Origin: Timema cristinae
Lineage: Eukaryota > Arthropoda > Insecta > Phasmatodea > Timematidae
Direction: 5' to 3'
Length of the DNA stretch: 64,000 nt
NCBI GenBank assembly: GCA_039000515.1
Contig: JBCFYV010011135.1
Coordinates: forward strand, 15,142,376-15,206,375
How positions within the stretch are numbered: the stretch's first letter is position 1; every line of letters starts with the position of its first letter. Below the pieces are notes generated by a model. That model had not been told where the DNA came from. It made no database searches and saw only the letters and a program-made list of their open reading frames with translations. Of the stretch, positions 1 through 13,085 are shown piece after piece. A program made the translations under genes and the position numbers.

Positions 1-455
1 AGTAGTTAATAGTCTACACATAAGGCGACCGAATTCGGGCGTTAAAGTCCATCCTGGTCATATACGCCATGTGATTTTAAAAATAAAGGTTGGTACATGA
101 ACCTATGTGCTACGGAAAGGATGTATGATTAGTAAATTCAGGCGTCCCCTGGGTAACAGTACATTATTTCCAACTAATATTTGGGCTACAAGAAATGTAG
201 TCCAGACGAGCTATACAGGGTTTTTGGAAACACAACTCCCAAATCTCACATATAGTTTGAACCAAAAGCAATACAAAATCCTTATACACTTACACCCGGC
301 AAACTATGCTAGTACCATTAAATTATATCCAAAGTTTCGGCGTACAGTGCCGGGAGAGCAAAGCTGTGCAAGCATGCGTGTACAACAGGTTGTATAGGAG
401 ATAGACGTGTGGCAATACACACCCCGACATCTTGGAGCACGGCAGCAGAACATAC
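1..455. other. Non-coding flank downstream of the CCCH-repeat gene
   Basis: This stretch lies beyond the stop codon of the minus-strand repeat gene and should hold its 3' UTR. I see no convincing AATAAA or ATTAAA polyadenylation signal on the minus strand here. The only sizeable plus-strand reading frame (107-397) shows no recognisable family pattern. Confidence 0.4.
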
Positions 456-2404
456 TCAAGATTTTGATGAATCTTGACGTTTCATGAGCCCCCAAATCCA
501 ATTCTCAGTTTTATATTTATTTCTTCCGACATGTTCAATACAATGTCCTCCTACACGAGCATGTTTACTACAATGTTCAGTTTTACATTTTCTTCCTCCT
601 CCATGTGCAACACAATGTCCTCTTACCTGAGCATACTTTATACAATTTTCAGTTTTGCATTTATTACTTTCTCCATGTGCATTACAATGTCCTCCTACCC
701 GAGCATACTTTAGACAATTTTCAGTTTTGCATGTATTAATTTCTCCATGTATATGACAATGTCCTCCTACCCGAGCACGCTTACAACAGTTTTCAATTAT
801 ACATTTCTTTACTATTCCATGTGCACTACAATGTCCTCCTAACTGAACATACTTAGTACAATTTTTAGTTTTACAGATCTTTCCTCCTCCATGTGTTAGA
901 CAATGTCCTCCTACCCGAGAAAGCTTTGTACAATTTTCAGTTTTACATTTCTTTCCACCTCCATGTGCAATACAATGTCCTCCTACCTTGGCTTGCTTAC
1001 TACAATTTTCAGTTCTACATTTTTTATTTCTCTGTGTGCCAGACAATGTTCACTTCTCAAAGAATACTTAATACAATTTTCGGTTTTACATTTGATTCCT
1101 CCACCATGTACAATACAATGGCCTCCTACTTGAGCATTCTTATTACAATTTTCAGTTTTACATTTATACTTTTTTCCATGTTCAATACAACGTCCTCCTA
1201 CCCGAGCAAACTTGATACAATTTTCATATTTACATTCCTTTCCTCCTCCATGTGCAATACAATGTCCTCCTACCTTAGCTTGCTTACTACAATTTTCAGT
1301 TCTACATTTCTTTATTTTTCTATGTGTTAGACAATGTTCACTTCTCAAAGAATATTCAGTACAATTTTCGGTTTTGCATTTCTTTCCTCCACAATGTATA
1401 ATACAATGTCCTCCTACCTGAACATTCTTACTACAATTTTCAGTTTCACATTTATAATATCTTCCATGTGCAATACAATGTCCTCCTACCCGAGCAAGCT
1501 TGATACAATTTTCAGTAATACATTTCTTTCCTCCACCATGTACAATACAATGTCCTCCTACCTGAGCACTTTTACTACAATTTTCAGTTTTACATTTCCT
1601 TCCTCCTCCATGTGCAATGCAATGTCCTCCTAACTGAGAAAGCTTATGACAATTTTCAGTTTTACATTTCATTCCTCCTCCATGTGCAATGCAATGTCCT
1701 CCTACCTGAGATAGCTTACTACAATTCTCAGTTTTACATTTCTTACCTCCTCCATGTATAATACAATGTCCTCCTACCTGAGCATGCTTATAACAATTTT
1801 CAGTTTTACATATCATTCCTCTTCCACGTGCAATACAATGTCCTCCTAAGTGAATATACTTAGCACAAACTTCAGTTTTACATTTCTTTCCTCCTCCATG
1901 AACAATAAAATGACCTCCTACTTGAACATGATAACCAGAATTAACAGTTTTAGATTTTGTTTTCCCTCTATGAGCTTTTCTGTGTGGATTCTTGGTACAA
2001 TTTCTTGATTTACATTTTGTGTTAGATGCTTTAAGTGATATACAAAATCCTCCCGATCGAGCATGTTTACAAATAAATTTATTTTTTTGATTACATTTAA
2101 AGTCCTCACCAGTCAAATGATCATCCACGGAAGCTTGTGTTGTATACGTATTTTTATCATCATCATCATCATCATCATCATCACCACTATGATTCTCTTT
2201 AATATATTCTCCCCTGTGAATGAAATTTGATTCAAAACATGATTCCTTTATTAAAAAGTTACTGCAATATTCTTTCTTGTGTAACACATTAAAAGGCAAT
2301 TCTTTTTTCTCCTTAACAAACTCAATATTATAATCAGAGTTTGCTTGTAAAAATAATTTTGACTGTAATATTTCACTTGAAGACGATTGCTCATCTAATT
2401 TGAT
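456..2404 (-). CDS. CCCH-repeat gene, exon 4: acidic linker plus ~19 zinc-binding units; frameshifted
   Basis: The exon starts after GTGTTTGCAG and is in frame with exon 3. It opens with a Ser/Glu-rich linker and a run of nine Asp coded by a (CAT)n tract on the plus strand (2157-2181). Two or three degenerate units follow, then 12 regular units read in one frame down to about 1026, and 7 more in the next frame to the TGA at 456. A typical unit reads KCKTENCSKSAQVGGHC, then two residues, H and a GGGK linker. The last unit has Trp in place of Cys and is truncated. The frame break lies in a run of six T (1020-1025, plus strand). The paralogous segment 288 bp away has one extra base there, so a one-base deletion explains the break. 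A sequencing error is as likely as a real mutation. Zinc binding is inferred from spacing. Confidence 0.85.
1020..1025 (-). other. One-base homopolymer contraction that splits the CCCH-repeat ORF
   Basis: Two diverged copies of one four-unit block are 288 bp apart, measured from the ACAATGTTCA landmarks at 1043 and 1331. Measured from TTCTACAT on the other side of this T run (1013 and 1300) they are 287 bp apart. Exactly one base is therefore missing between 1020 and 1043 in this copy, and the T run is the obvious place. The units continue intact in the shifted frame for another 560 bp. Confidence 0.85.
2157..2181. repeat. (CAT)n trinucleotide tract coding a nine-Asp run
   Basis: A short CAT/ATG microsatellite inside exon 4 of the repeat gene. 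Read on the minus strand it gives GAT codons and hence an uninterrupted poly-Asp run. Length variation would change the acidic run without shifting the frame. Confidence 0.9.
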
Positions 2405-3558
2405 CTGCAAACACAATTCAAATAAAGGAATTAAACAGTGATTCAATTTGTTTTTATTTTGTTGAAAAATGATGCCTCAACACAGGAATAAAACCAAAAG
2501 TTGTTGACTTCTTGCAACACTATTTAAACAATGAAACCAGAGTCACCAGCAAGAAAATTTAGTACTTAACACTTGGCAGAATAAAATCAATCCTGAGTTG
2601 CTGGTAGATTTGATTTCAAAATTAAGCTAAAATAGCCAATGATTCCACATCTATTTTTTGTGACTTGAAATATTAGTTATGCTGTTTATTGTGTATATTC
2701 AAAAATTTATAAATGGACTCGTTGTGCATGTGACAATTTCTGTTGGTGTGTACCATCAGTTTAAGCTGTTTGTGTTAGAATGCAACAACCAAGTAGGGTC
2801 TGTATTAATTTGTTCATGCAATTCAGTAATTAATTTGTTTTAGTAAAGTATTCAGTGGCAATATATGTTGGTGTATTAGAATACATCAGCCAATTGTTTT
2901 CTGTATTAATAAGTTAATATGGGTCAATAATAAATAAGATTTCTCTAATGTGATCCTCTGCTATAAATTCCACAGCTATTAACTTTGAACAACTGAGGAA
3001 TGATCCTGTCTTCGTGAATATCCTAGATAGCTAAATCATAGACAATTTACGTTAACTAGATATCCCATGTCCAGGTGACATTTAATTTTTTTCGTTATTG
3101 AATCATATCCTTTTAACAATAAATATGTGCATGGTAAAATATATTTAGCACTTTTGTACGAAAGTTGATTTTATTGTGTTTATTTTTCTTCGATTTACAG
3201 GTATGGCAATAAATTGATTAACTTATAAATTAATGTAAATCTAATCAATATAATAAAATAATATTCTTTTCTCTAAACAGGAAAATTTGACAAGGTTTAA
3301 TATATTAGCTAATTAGTGATTAATTGTTAGATTAAGTAAGAATAATCGTATTGTGTTAAATTGCAGGTTGTTATCTTACAATATATATTAGAAAAATATA
3401 TTTCTATAATATTCAATGAGACCTAATTTATTCCTTTCATTGTGTTCATAAATATCCAGGATTATTAATAAATATATTATGAGTTTGAGTGATGGGGTAA
3501 GAGTGATACAAGAGGTAACTAATATTATTTTATGTTTAATTTAAATTATAGATGATAC
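2405..3558. other. Intron 3 of the CCCH-repeat gene
   Basis: AT-rich intronic sequence between exons 4 and 3. I see no further exon and no recognisable mobile element. Confidence 0.6.
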
Positions 3559-3681
3559 CTGAGAATTGTTCTCTGGGGTGTAGTAGTATTGGTTTGATTC
3601 ATTTCTTTTCAAAGAAGAATCATAGAACTTCATCATAGTATTCATAATTTCATCTTCATAATCTGAGGTGTTAAACTCATC
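3559..3681 (-). CDS. CCCH-repeat gene, exon 3
   Basis: The 123-nt exon (41 codons, phase 0 at both ends) lies between an acceptor ending CTTGTAG and a GTATCA donor. It encodes an acidic, Tyr-rich stretch beginning DEFNTSDYEDE and ending PENNSQ. No domain is recognised. Its phase agrees with exons 2 and 4. Confidence 0.65.
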
Positions 3682-6140
3682 CTACAAGTAAAAGTACAAA
3701 TATTCATCAAGGTCAAACAATATTAGCTTCATATAATATATATATATTTATGAAGAGTGAATTACCTTTTAATTAATTATATATGTATTAGTGACTTGCT
3801 TAGCATTGTATACTCAACAGGGATAGTTGAGATATATGCGAGACAAGGATAAAAAATTATACATGTCAATAATGTTAAGTTTAGTCTGGTTTATGTTTGT
3901 TTGGGTAACACATCTTTTTTAACCACACAACCCCTAAAATATACAGCTAATAACGCAATAACAAAAATATAGTGAGCTGAGAGCTGAATCATAATTCTAC
4001 ATAATAGACAACAGTACTGTACAAGAGCTAGTGGCAGGTTGAGCCGGTGCCAGAGGAAGGTTTGATCTTGTCCAGGCCTTAGGTGTAGGTCAATCCAAAT
4101 ACAGGAAACAACAGAGAACTCTTCAGTAGAAAATGAACTAAAATGCCACTCTAATAATAGTTTAGCCTGCTGATGAAAGGAAGATCAAATTTAGGATCCC
4201 GGTCGGGTCTACTGAGTGTGGTTTATTCTAATTGTTTTCACAATATTATTCCAGGCAAATGCGGCTTTCATAATACCTACCCCATTAAAGTAATTAATAT
4301 ATAGGGTATTACTTAAACTTGGTGTAGACCGCAGTGACAACAAAAAATTATAAAGAAAACAAAGCACTTTTGAAACAAAATATAATGGTAGTTCATCTGA
4401 AAGATACACTACAATGTAAAGTGGGAGCATCTTTATAAGGTAGCCATGGATGTCTTATCAACAAGTTATAGAGTACAAGGTCTCAAGAAATAAGTTCTTT
4501 AGATCTGGAATCCTATTGATATCATACAGATTTATTTAGCAAGTCTCAAGGGTTGGTATGAAAATATAGGATATTTTTAATGTCTGGGAAAATCGGTAAA
4601 ACACAAAGAAACTCATAAAAAAGCTAAAATCAATATTGAAATATTATGGATTTGGAATATTAAATTACAGGTTTAGTTAGTGGGACATTGCAGGGAGTAA
4701 AAGTGAACTAAAGAAATAAGCGGATTATAAAAAATATTTTATATAACCCAGTTACATTTTTTTTGCACCTGAAACATTAGGTTTCATAGCAACTGAATTT
4801 ATTAACCCATCAAGGTAAAATGAACCTCTTATACACACTAAAGAACCTTCCACACTATAGTAAACTTTATAAAAAGCCAAATTTCACTCACTTCTAAGGA
4901 AATGCTTACTAAATAATTAAAAATAGAGACCAATTTATAAGCATTTAACATATATGCACATACATTGATAAGCATTCAACTCATAAGTGGATAATATAAT
5001 GAGTGTTCGACACATGTAAGTTGATAAAATTTGATGCACATGTGGACCTCCTACCTTAATATCTACCTACTTACTGTTTGTAGAAGCTGCAAATGCCATT
5101 AACATACATATCTATAAACCAGTAAAAGATTGTGTTTATTTTGAAATTTAATGTATACATTTAATATATAATAATACTTGTGTTAAAAAGTAATGTTAAC
5201 AGACTTAGGCTATCAATTTTGTATTCTTTGTCTCTTTCACTTAGTATTTTTTTTTCCTATGGTCCCTCCTGCAGACCACTTGATCCAACATCATGACTCA
5301 CCCGTCTATAAAGACACAAACCTTGTCAATGTGAATCTCCTTTCCCTGATATAAATTAAAAAATCTATGAAGCATTAGTTTATCTAAAATATGAACCAGG
5401 AAAAAGTTTACTTTGAATTTCATATCTATATAATTCAGCACCAGTTAGTAGAGTGAGTGTTTGTAATTGTCAGTGTAAGTGGGAAAGTGTTAACCAGAAG
5501 ATAAACAAGAAACCCCCATAAGTTGAATTCCTAATTTTCTTTCTGGCCTTTCCATTTCATACATTGGCATATAAACGTGGTAGTGCGTAGAGGGCTTGGT
5601 TGTGTTAAGTTAAGAGATGACCTGCTATTCAAATTAGTTTTGAACGCACAAAGTGGTGAAATTGTTAAACCAGATCATTAGTTTTTATTTTATCTAAGAG
5701 AATAATAGTGAATGTGTTAGATTTTTTATGTAAGTAATCATAAATATGGTAAAATACCTATCCCCAAACTATTCTTTGGAATAGCTAGCTGCCTAAAATT
5801 TCCTGGTTTTCTAATTGTATAAAATAAATATGAATTAATAGAATTTTATTTAAATAGCCTCCCAACAAAGTACTTTCAAAATAGGTTATTAGTTATTGCA
5901 ATATTATAGAATTTTATTTACTCTAAAGCATTTATTATATATGTTTGACAATACAATGATATATATAGACCTAAATAATATTTCAAGTGTAAATAATTTT
6001 ATTTTTGTACATTTAGATTTTTGTCTTTCAATTATGATTGATTTTTTTAGGTCTGGTTTTAAAACGCTTATTGTGTAGTAATGAAAACCCCTTAAGTGTG
6101 CCAACTTTAAAAAATAAGTTAGTTTATGGTGAGTGACTAC
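3682..6140. other. Intron 2 of the CCCH-repeat gene
   Basis: AT-rich intronic sequence. A possible old SINE-like remnant lies near 4190-4340 (minus-like tail with 'gtagaccg' motifs), too decayed to call. No coding signal beyond shadow frames. Confidence 0.5.
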
Positions 6141-6266
6141 CTTAATTTGTTCTTTGATTGGAAGAAAGCCATCCCACATGGATTTAATTTTCATGTTTGA
6201 TGTTTGAAAACATTCCGTTTCATAATTTATGGTTTCATTAAAATTGGCTGCAGAGTTGGATTCCTC
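6141..6266 (-). CDS. CCCH-repeat gene, exon 2
   Basis: The 126-nt exon (42 codons, phase 0 at both ends) follows a pyrimidine-rich acceptor ending TTCTAG and is followed by the donor GTAGTC. It encodes a polar, Asn- and Glu-rich stretch starting EESNSAANFNE and ending PIKEQIK. No domain is recognised. The reading frame runs on past the donor and back past the acceptor, so the exon limits rest on the splice sites and phase agreement. Confidence 0.65.
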
Positions 6267-8385
6267 CTAGAATTAAAATACATAATTATACTAATATCAA
6301 TTTAACGTGTTAATATAGCACATGAGTTATCAAAAACTATACTTTACATTGTGTTTAAAGCTTGGATGTTCTTCACACGCAAGATAAATTTTATAAATCA
6401 GAGTACATATTTACAAGTTCATAGTCAAAGTAGACTACTATTTAAAAAGAAATAGCAAGTGTTTGAAGTGTGAGCTACTTTTTTTAAAGACAATTTTGAT
6501 ACCTACTATTAGTAAACTATCATTATTTAATTTAATGACAAATATATTAGCTAGCCTTAACCTTAACATTTATGTTCAATTTTTATAAGGAAGTGCTTTA
6601 AGAAAAAAAAGAAAAGAGAGAGAAAAACGACTAAATTTGATAGTATTTTACTTTATTAAGTGTTATGACCTAGCAAATAAATATATGTAACTTTTACAAG
6701 TAATTTTACTAGCCGTCAAATAAAGTTCTTACTATGAAAATTTGACTGTAACTTAGTTTATTTTATAATGATATTAGCTCAGGTAAAATTATGAACTATG
6801 CAAAAGTAATAGGCAGCTGAGAATAAAACTATTATTAGCACAAACTGTGTAGCCATGAAAAGCCAGTAGCTTACTGTGACTATAACCTCAGCTAACAGGA
6901 TTGATTGGTGAACATTTTCAACCCCACAAACTCATACACACACTGAGGGTGGGTTTAGTTGTCTTCATTTATATGAAGCAGGCCATGAAAAAGAGGAAGT
7001 TAAGTTATAAACTTTAGGTAAAGATGGAAATGATTTAAGGTTACAGATATACCCATCAATGACATATATCAATAGGTTAAAAAATAACACCCGAACAAGA
7101 GAACTAAACCAAGAACGTTTAGCTTATAACGCCAATGCTCAACCACTGAGATAACCAGAAATTATCCCAAGCTTAGGGTCATCATGTACCCATAGTATAA
7201 TTATGTTCTTTGTTGTAGTGCCTCGTGTCTGCAAGATTAAATATAAATAAGTGTAACTTAAAGATAAATAAATCAATAGTTATGAGTTGTGAAACAATGT
7301 TATTTAAGTTATTGGGAATACAACCAGTATTTTTACAGTTTTTACAAAACATATTATACTTTCTTAAACAATAAATCAATTTTGGATCAATAAAAAATTT
7401 TAAAATTTAATTTTCTAGAATTTTTTTCAAAATTTTAAGCCTTTATGGCCTTTTAATAAAAAAATATTTTAGGGTAAACACCCATCATGTAGAGCTTATG
7501 AGATCTATTTCTACTTTCTAAATATCAACATTTTCAAATCGATACATATGTAGAAATACCAATATTAGTTAATATGCCATATTAAAAAACTAAAACTTTT
7601 CCAAGAAACTAGAAATCCGTCGGCCATGTTGCAATAATAAACTGTAGGGGCGAATTTTAGTTCAAGATCACATTTCATTTTTATAAACAGTTAATAGGCC
7701 TAATCTAAGGCAACAATGTATTCTATTTTGCTAACCCAACTATTGCAAATAAGACACAATTTGTATTTTTATCTTGTCTGAAGAGCTCTTGAACAATTAT
7801 TAATGAAATTAATCAAGAAAGTGTACATCCGAACTAATCCATTCACAATTGCTAGAACCACATTAGATGACATCAAAAATATAAAAAGCTCAAATTTATG
7901 TTTATAATATTAGGATACAAACCTAGCATGGCCAATATATACAATTCAAAAAGTTGGTCCATATATATGATTCTACATTTCTCTTGTGATTGTAGTGAAT
8001 TTTGTTTGTTTGTATAGGCCTAATTATTCACTATTATAAAACTTTATAAATCTTGGTTTGATTGTATCCACTGTCTTCTTAAGTGTTTAATAATAATTAT
8101 ATGAAAATAGCCAAACATTGAAATAAAAAAAGAACAATTTTTGTATACTATATTTTAATTTTAAGGTAATGTTTACTTTTAATATTTATTTAAAAAACTT
8201 ATAGTTTGTTAGTGTTTATGGCAAATATTTGCTAAATGATGATTATAATGTGTATAAAACTAAGAAATAAATAATTATACTAAAGCACTATTGTGATTTT
8301 GCCCAATTTTTTTCCTAAGGAACCGAAAATTATTGGTATTGGTTTTTGTTTCATTCCATTAAATTATATAGATTTAATAACTGAC
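6267..8385. other. Intron 1 of the CCCH-repeat gene
   Basis: AT-rich intronic sequence. At 7095-7160 there is a tRNA-like head in minus orientation (a B-box-like motif and 'caaccactgagataacc'), probably a decayed SINE. No other feature is supported. Confidence 0.5.
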
Positions 8386-8499
8386 CTCAGTTTTGATTCT
8401 GTGTTTTACACTCATATAAGATTCATTAACACTTTCAAGTTTGGTCTTAATACATTCACCAGTTTCCTCTTTCACAAGTGAAACGTCAAAACTATCCAT
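8386..8499 (-). CDS. CCCH-repeat gene, exon 1 (start codon)
   Basis: The 114-nt exon encodes 38 residues beginning MDSFDVSLVKEE and ending HRIKTE, followed by a GTCAGT donor. It is the first coding exon because the ATG is preceded by an AT-rich leader with no acceptor site, and because a 'V-K-E-E' acidic start is common in arthropod multi-finger proteins (family knowledge, not proof). It ends in phase 0, matching exon 2. A TA-rich run lies about 10-25 bases upstream of the ATG on the coding strand. Confidence 0.75.
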
Positions 8500-8574
8500 T
8501 TTGTATATATATATATATGAACAATATTGTTGTATATTATAAAATGTTTGTTACAACATAAATGAATATCTAGT

Positions 8575-9335
8575 CTAAAGAATTGAAAACAGCTACCAGA
8601 GGTCCGTCACATACACAATAAACTAACCGTTTTAACCAACATTAGAAAAATAAATGGAACCAAGCAAAGATTTAGTTCCAAAATTTATAGTAGATGGCAA
8701 ACGAGAAGATAATTAGTATTTAAAAAAAAATAGCTAAGAGCCCTAGAATTAAATATTAGTTTAAAAACCGTTCATAGGATGCACTTGAATCAAAAGAATA
8801 TCATGAAAAGCTTGCCTTTAAACAATATTACACGATTACAGAGCTATAGGACCCTAGTTTAAGGTACTATAATTTTTATATTTGAATCTGTGGAGCTAGG
8901 ACCCATGATGGGAATAATAGTTCAACATATATCAAACGATCCTACATAGAAGTGGATCTTGGTTCTGCCGTTATATTTCGATATATGCCTTCAAACCATA
9001 TTGGACTCGAATATAGCACTGTACGACCGCCCGTTTAAGGTGCCACAGTTTCTATATTTGAATCTGCGGAATCATCACAACTGGTGGGAATTATAGTTAT
9101 AGGTGTAAAGAGAGACCCGGCATAGTCGTGGAAACTGTTCTGCCGTTATTTTCAGGTTGATTGCCTTTAAACTATATTAACCGAATATAGAGCTGTTGGG
9201 TGCTAATTTAAGGTACCACAGTTTCTATATTTGAATCTGGGGAGCTAGCACACATGGTGGGAATAAAAGTTCTACATGTATACAACCACCCTTCATAAGA
9301 ATGGATCCTGGTTCTGCCGTTATTTTGGCTATATG
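8575..9335 (-). repeat. Element with ~172-bp tandem units, inverted copy
   Basis: About three diverged copies of a ~172-bp unit carrying the motif 'TTTCTATATTTGAATCTG' at 9050, 9220 and, more decayed, 8878. Both the units and the flank at 8575-8810 match, in reverse complement, the array and right flank at 17255-18770. The shared flank shows this is one dispersed element with an internal tandem array, not free satellite. Its class is unknown; Helitron-type elements often carry such internal repeats. Confidence 0.8.
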
Positions 9336-10813
<1,478 letters not shown>

Positions 10814-11127
10814 TGATGGCAAGTACCCAGCGTTGCCCGAATAAATTAAATGGCTTCGAGAAATCTCGTTTTAAACTCAAGGTTGGGATTTTTCTCTAAA
10901 TTTGAGGTTTATATTTTATCGTGGTGAAAGACTTAGAATAAGAAAACAATATACACTCTGAGAGAGACTAAGTCTATTATCGCCCCCTCCCCCCCCCCCC
11001 CCGCAACTTGTTTTGTAACTACCTGTAGTGATTTTCAAGTGGTCAAATGCGTCAGATTCACAATATATGAAAAAGTTGTTAAAAATTACTGATGCAAAAA
11101 TCCTCACGAGTTGTCCTAAGTATATAT
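10814..11127 (+). repeat. Interspersed repeat, left part ('CCAGCGTTGCCCG' type)
   Basis: Begins with a motif of the 'CCAGCGTTGCCCG' type that is widespread at the start of a dispersed repeat in invertebrate genomes. The right part, including a 'GCCAAATTTTAG'-like motif, resumes at 14873. The Penelope-like pair is inserted between the two parts. A poly(C) run of 16 bases lies at 10986-11001. Confidence 0.55.
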
Positions 11128-13085
11128 TTTTTATTTGTAGTTAAGACTTCGGTGCCCTTTAAAGTTAAAATTACACTTGTGGTAGGTTGAGCAAGTTAAA
11201 AGAGAAATATTTGATAAAATGTGAATTATAATATAATAGTAATAAAGAAACATACTATCTACGTTTTTATAAGCTTAAAAGTATATGATAGCATGTAGAA
11301 TTTTAAAATTGTCATTGAAGAATACCACCAGGTCAAGTAATAACCTTCATCATAAACACATTTATATAACCACATATACAATATTTAAAGTAATACATTA
11401 ACGAAAAAAATATGGATAAAAATCAAAACAGACATCGAATAAATTAGGCATGTATAACATTTGAAAGTATTAAGTAATAGAATTATAAAATATAAGAAAG
11501 TGGTATAAGATAAATTATTAAAATTTAATTTAGACGATGGTACGAAGTCTTAACATGTATTGGGTTCCCTTCCTCCTTGGTTGGCATCGGCGTGTTACAT
11601 CAATTAATTTATGGCCGACATGTTTCGATACATGGTATCATAATCATGGCACTGAAAACGAGATTAAATGAAAAATATTTTATAAGCCAGAATGAAAAGC
11701 GATAAAGTTATAGAGAAAAGTAAAATATAACAGATAGAAAATTATGTAGATGAAAAACCATAAACAAACAAGCTTACCAAGGTCGTATTGTGAGAGCGAT
11801 GTTGATGTCCTGAGCAGAATATAAGGAGTGAGTGCGTGTGAGGTTAAAACAAGCTGAATAGAGTGAAAAACATAAGAAAGTCGTGAGAGTTGCCATGGTG
11901 ATGAAGGTAAACATACCGCGATATTAAAACAGTTGGGGGGGGGGGGGATAAAGATACAGAAAAGAAAATAACAAAAGGCTGGGATGGAAATTACAAATAA
12001 AAGATAAATGGGAAGGAAAGGTAAACGAATCTTCTCGACACCGGCTCGATTGGGTCATTAACTACGTTGGAGGGGGCGGGAGGGGGGGGGTTGAGCAGGA
12101 AAGCGAAAGGTTAAAAGATTTTAATATGTTTGGGGAGATGTGTTATTGAGTTTATGAGAATTTGGTTAGGTTGTTGTGGTTGTTCGTTGATGATGATTTA
12201 TTTTGGATTAAAGCAGCTTGAATAAAAGAAATTCAGCAGTATTTAATTTAGTTCTTCTATTTGCGAAGTGGAGGGTGCCATGCATTGTTCAATAGGTTTA
12301 GGATGGTGGTTAGAATATTTGAGATGATCAGCAAATTTTGTGTGGTTCTATTATGTATGAAATCTGAGATGTCCTCTTTATAGTGGACTTTAAAACTGTT
12401 ACCTGTCAGGCCAATATAGATGCTATTACATTCACATGTAAGTTTGTAAACACTGTTTTTGTTAAATTTATCAGTGTTGTTTAGATTGCTGTCGCTAAGG
12501 TTTTTCTTTACGGTGTTGTAAGTGGAAAAGGCGATATTAGGATTATATTTCTTAATGATGTTTGTGATGCGATGAGTTTCGGGGCCGGTGTAAGCGAATT
12601 TGACACATTTCCTTTTTTAATTTGAACAGTTATGGTTATTACTATTAAGGGTAGTCAAAAAATTGTGTGTTTTTATTTTCTTCTTTTGTTTGTTTATGAT
12701 TTTGTAAATGAGGGAATGAGAATAACCATTGTTGGTGGCAATTTTTTTAATGTTATTGAGCTCAGTTCTAAAGTTGGATTTATTGAGTGGTATATTTAGT
12801 AGTCGGTAGACCAAGCTATTAAAGGCGGCGAGTTTCGTGAGAGTGGGGTGATTAGAATTATTAGGGATAATGGCATCAGTATGTGTAGGCTTCCTGTAGA
12901 TTTGGTAAATGAATTAATTATTGAGATTTTTGAAAATATTGAGGTCAAGATAGTTAATTCTGTGATTGTTTTCATATTCGATAGTGAAAGAGAGATTAGA
13001 GTGAATATTATTGACAATTGTGGAGATTTCAGTGGGTTAGGGTTGTTGTCGTACAAAATTAGGATGTGATCAACATATCTGCAAT
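11128..13085 (-). pseudogene. Penelope-like element, minus copy: RT C-terminus plus GIY-YIG endonuclease
   Basis: Read on the minus strand from 13085: the reverse-transcriptase active-site box appears as RYVDHILILYD, so the expected YVDD is YVDH here (13068-13079). The palm/thumb motif YRKPTHTDAIIPNN (about 12850-12895) and the stretch LAAFNSLVYRLLNIPL follow. The GIY-YIG endonuclease follows as VYKLTCECNSIYIG (about 12410-12460), then a KVHYKEDISDF motif. Frame changes are needed between segments, so no intact protein is made. Family assignment rests on the RT-then-GIY-YIG order, unique to Penelope-like elements. Confidence 0.85.

Larger units (their letters stand above)
456..8499 (-). other. 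Gene span: tandem CCCH-unit (WRKY19-like zinc-binding) protein, four exons
   Basis: The gene is rebuilt from four minus-strand exons: 8499-8386, 6266-6141, 3681-3559 and 2404-456. Each internal junction has AG/GT borders and every intron is phase 0 (2119, 2459 and 1154 bp). The predicted product, about 770 residues, has three short exons encoding a charged N-terminal region, then an acidic linker with nine consecutive Asp, then about 19 units of 24 residues with spacing C-x4-C-x9-C-x2-H. Such units are typical of proteins annotated 'WRKY transcription factor 19-like', in which the cysteines and histidine probably bind zinc; this does not imply a WRKY domain. The function is unknown. DNA, RNA or protein binding are all possible. 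The last exon has a one-base frameshift near 1020-1025, so the gene is either mis-sequenced there or truncated. Confidence 0.8.

Noticed and set aside
474..1633. Several plus-strand ORFs (474-713, 893-1330, 1334-1633) with repeating Ser/Phe/Thr patterns
   Set aside because: They are antisense shadows of the minus-strand CCCH repeats; their repetition follows from the 72-bp unit.
12796..13069. ORFs on both strands at 12.8-13.07 kb that look like small proteins
   Set aside because: The correct reading is a frameshifted Penelope-like reverse transcriptase on the minus strand.
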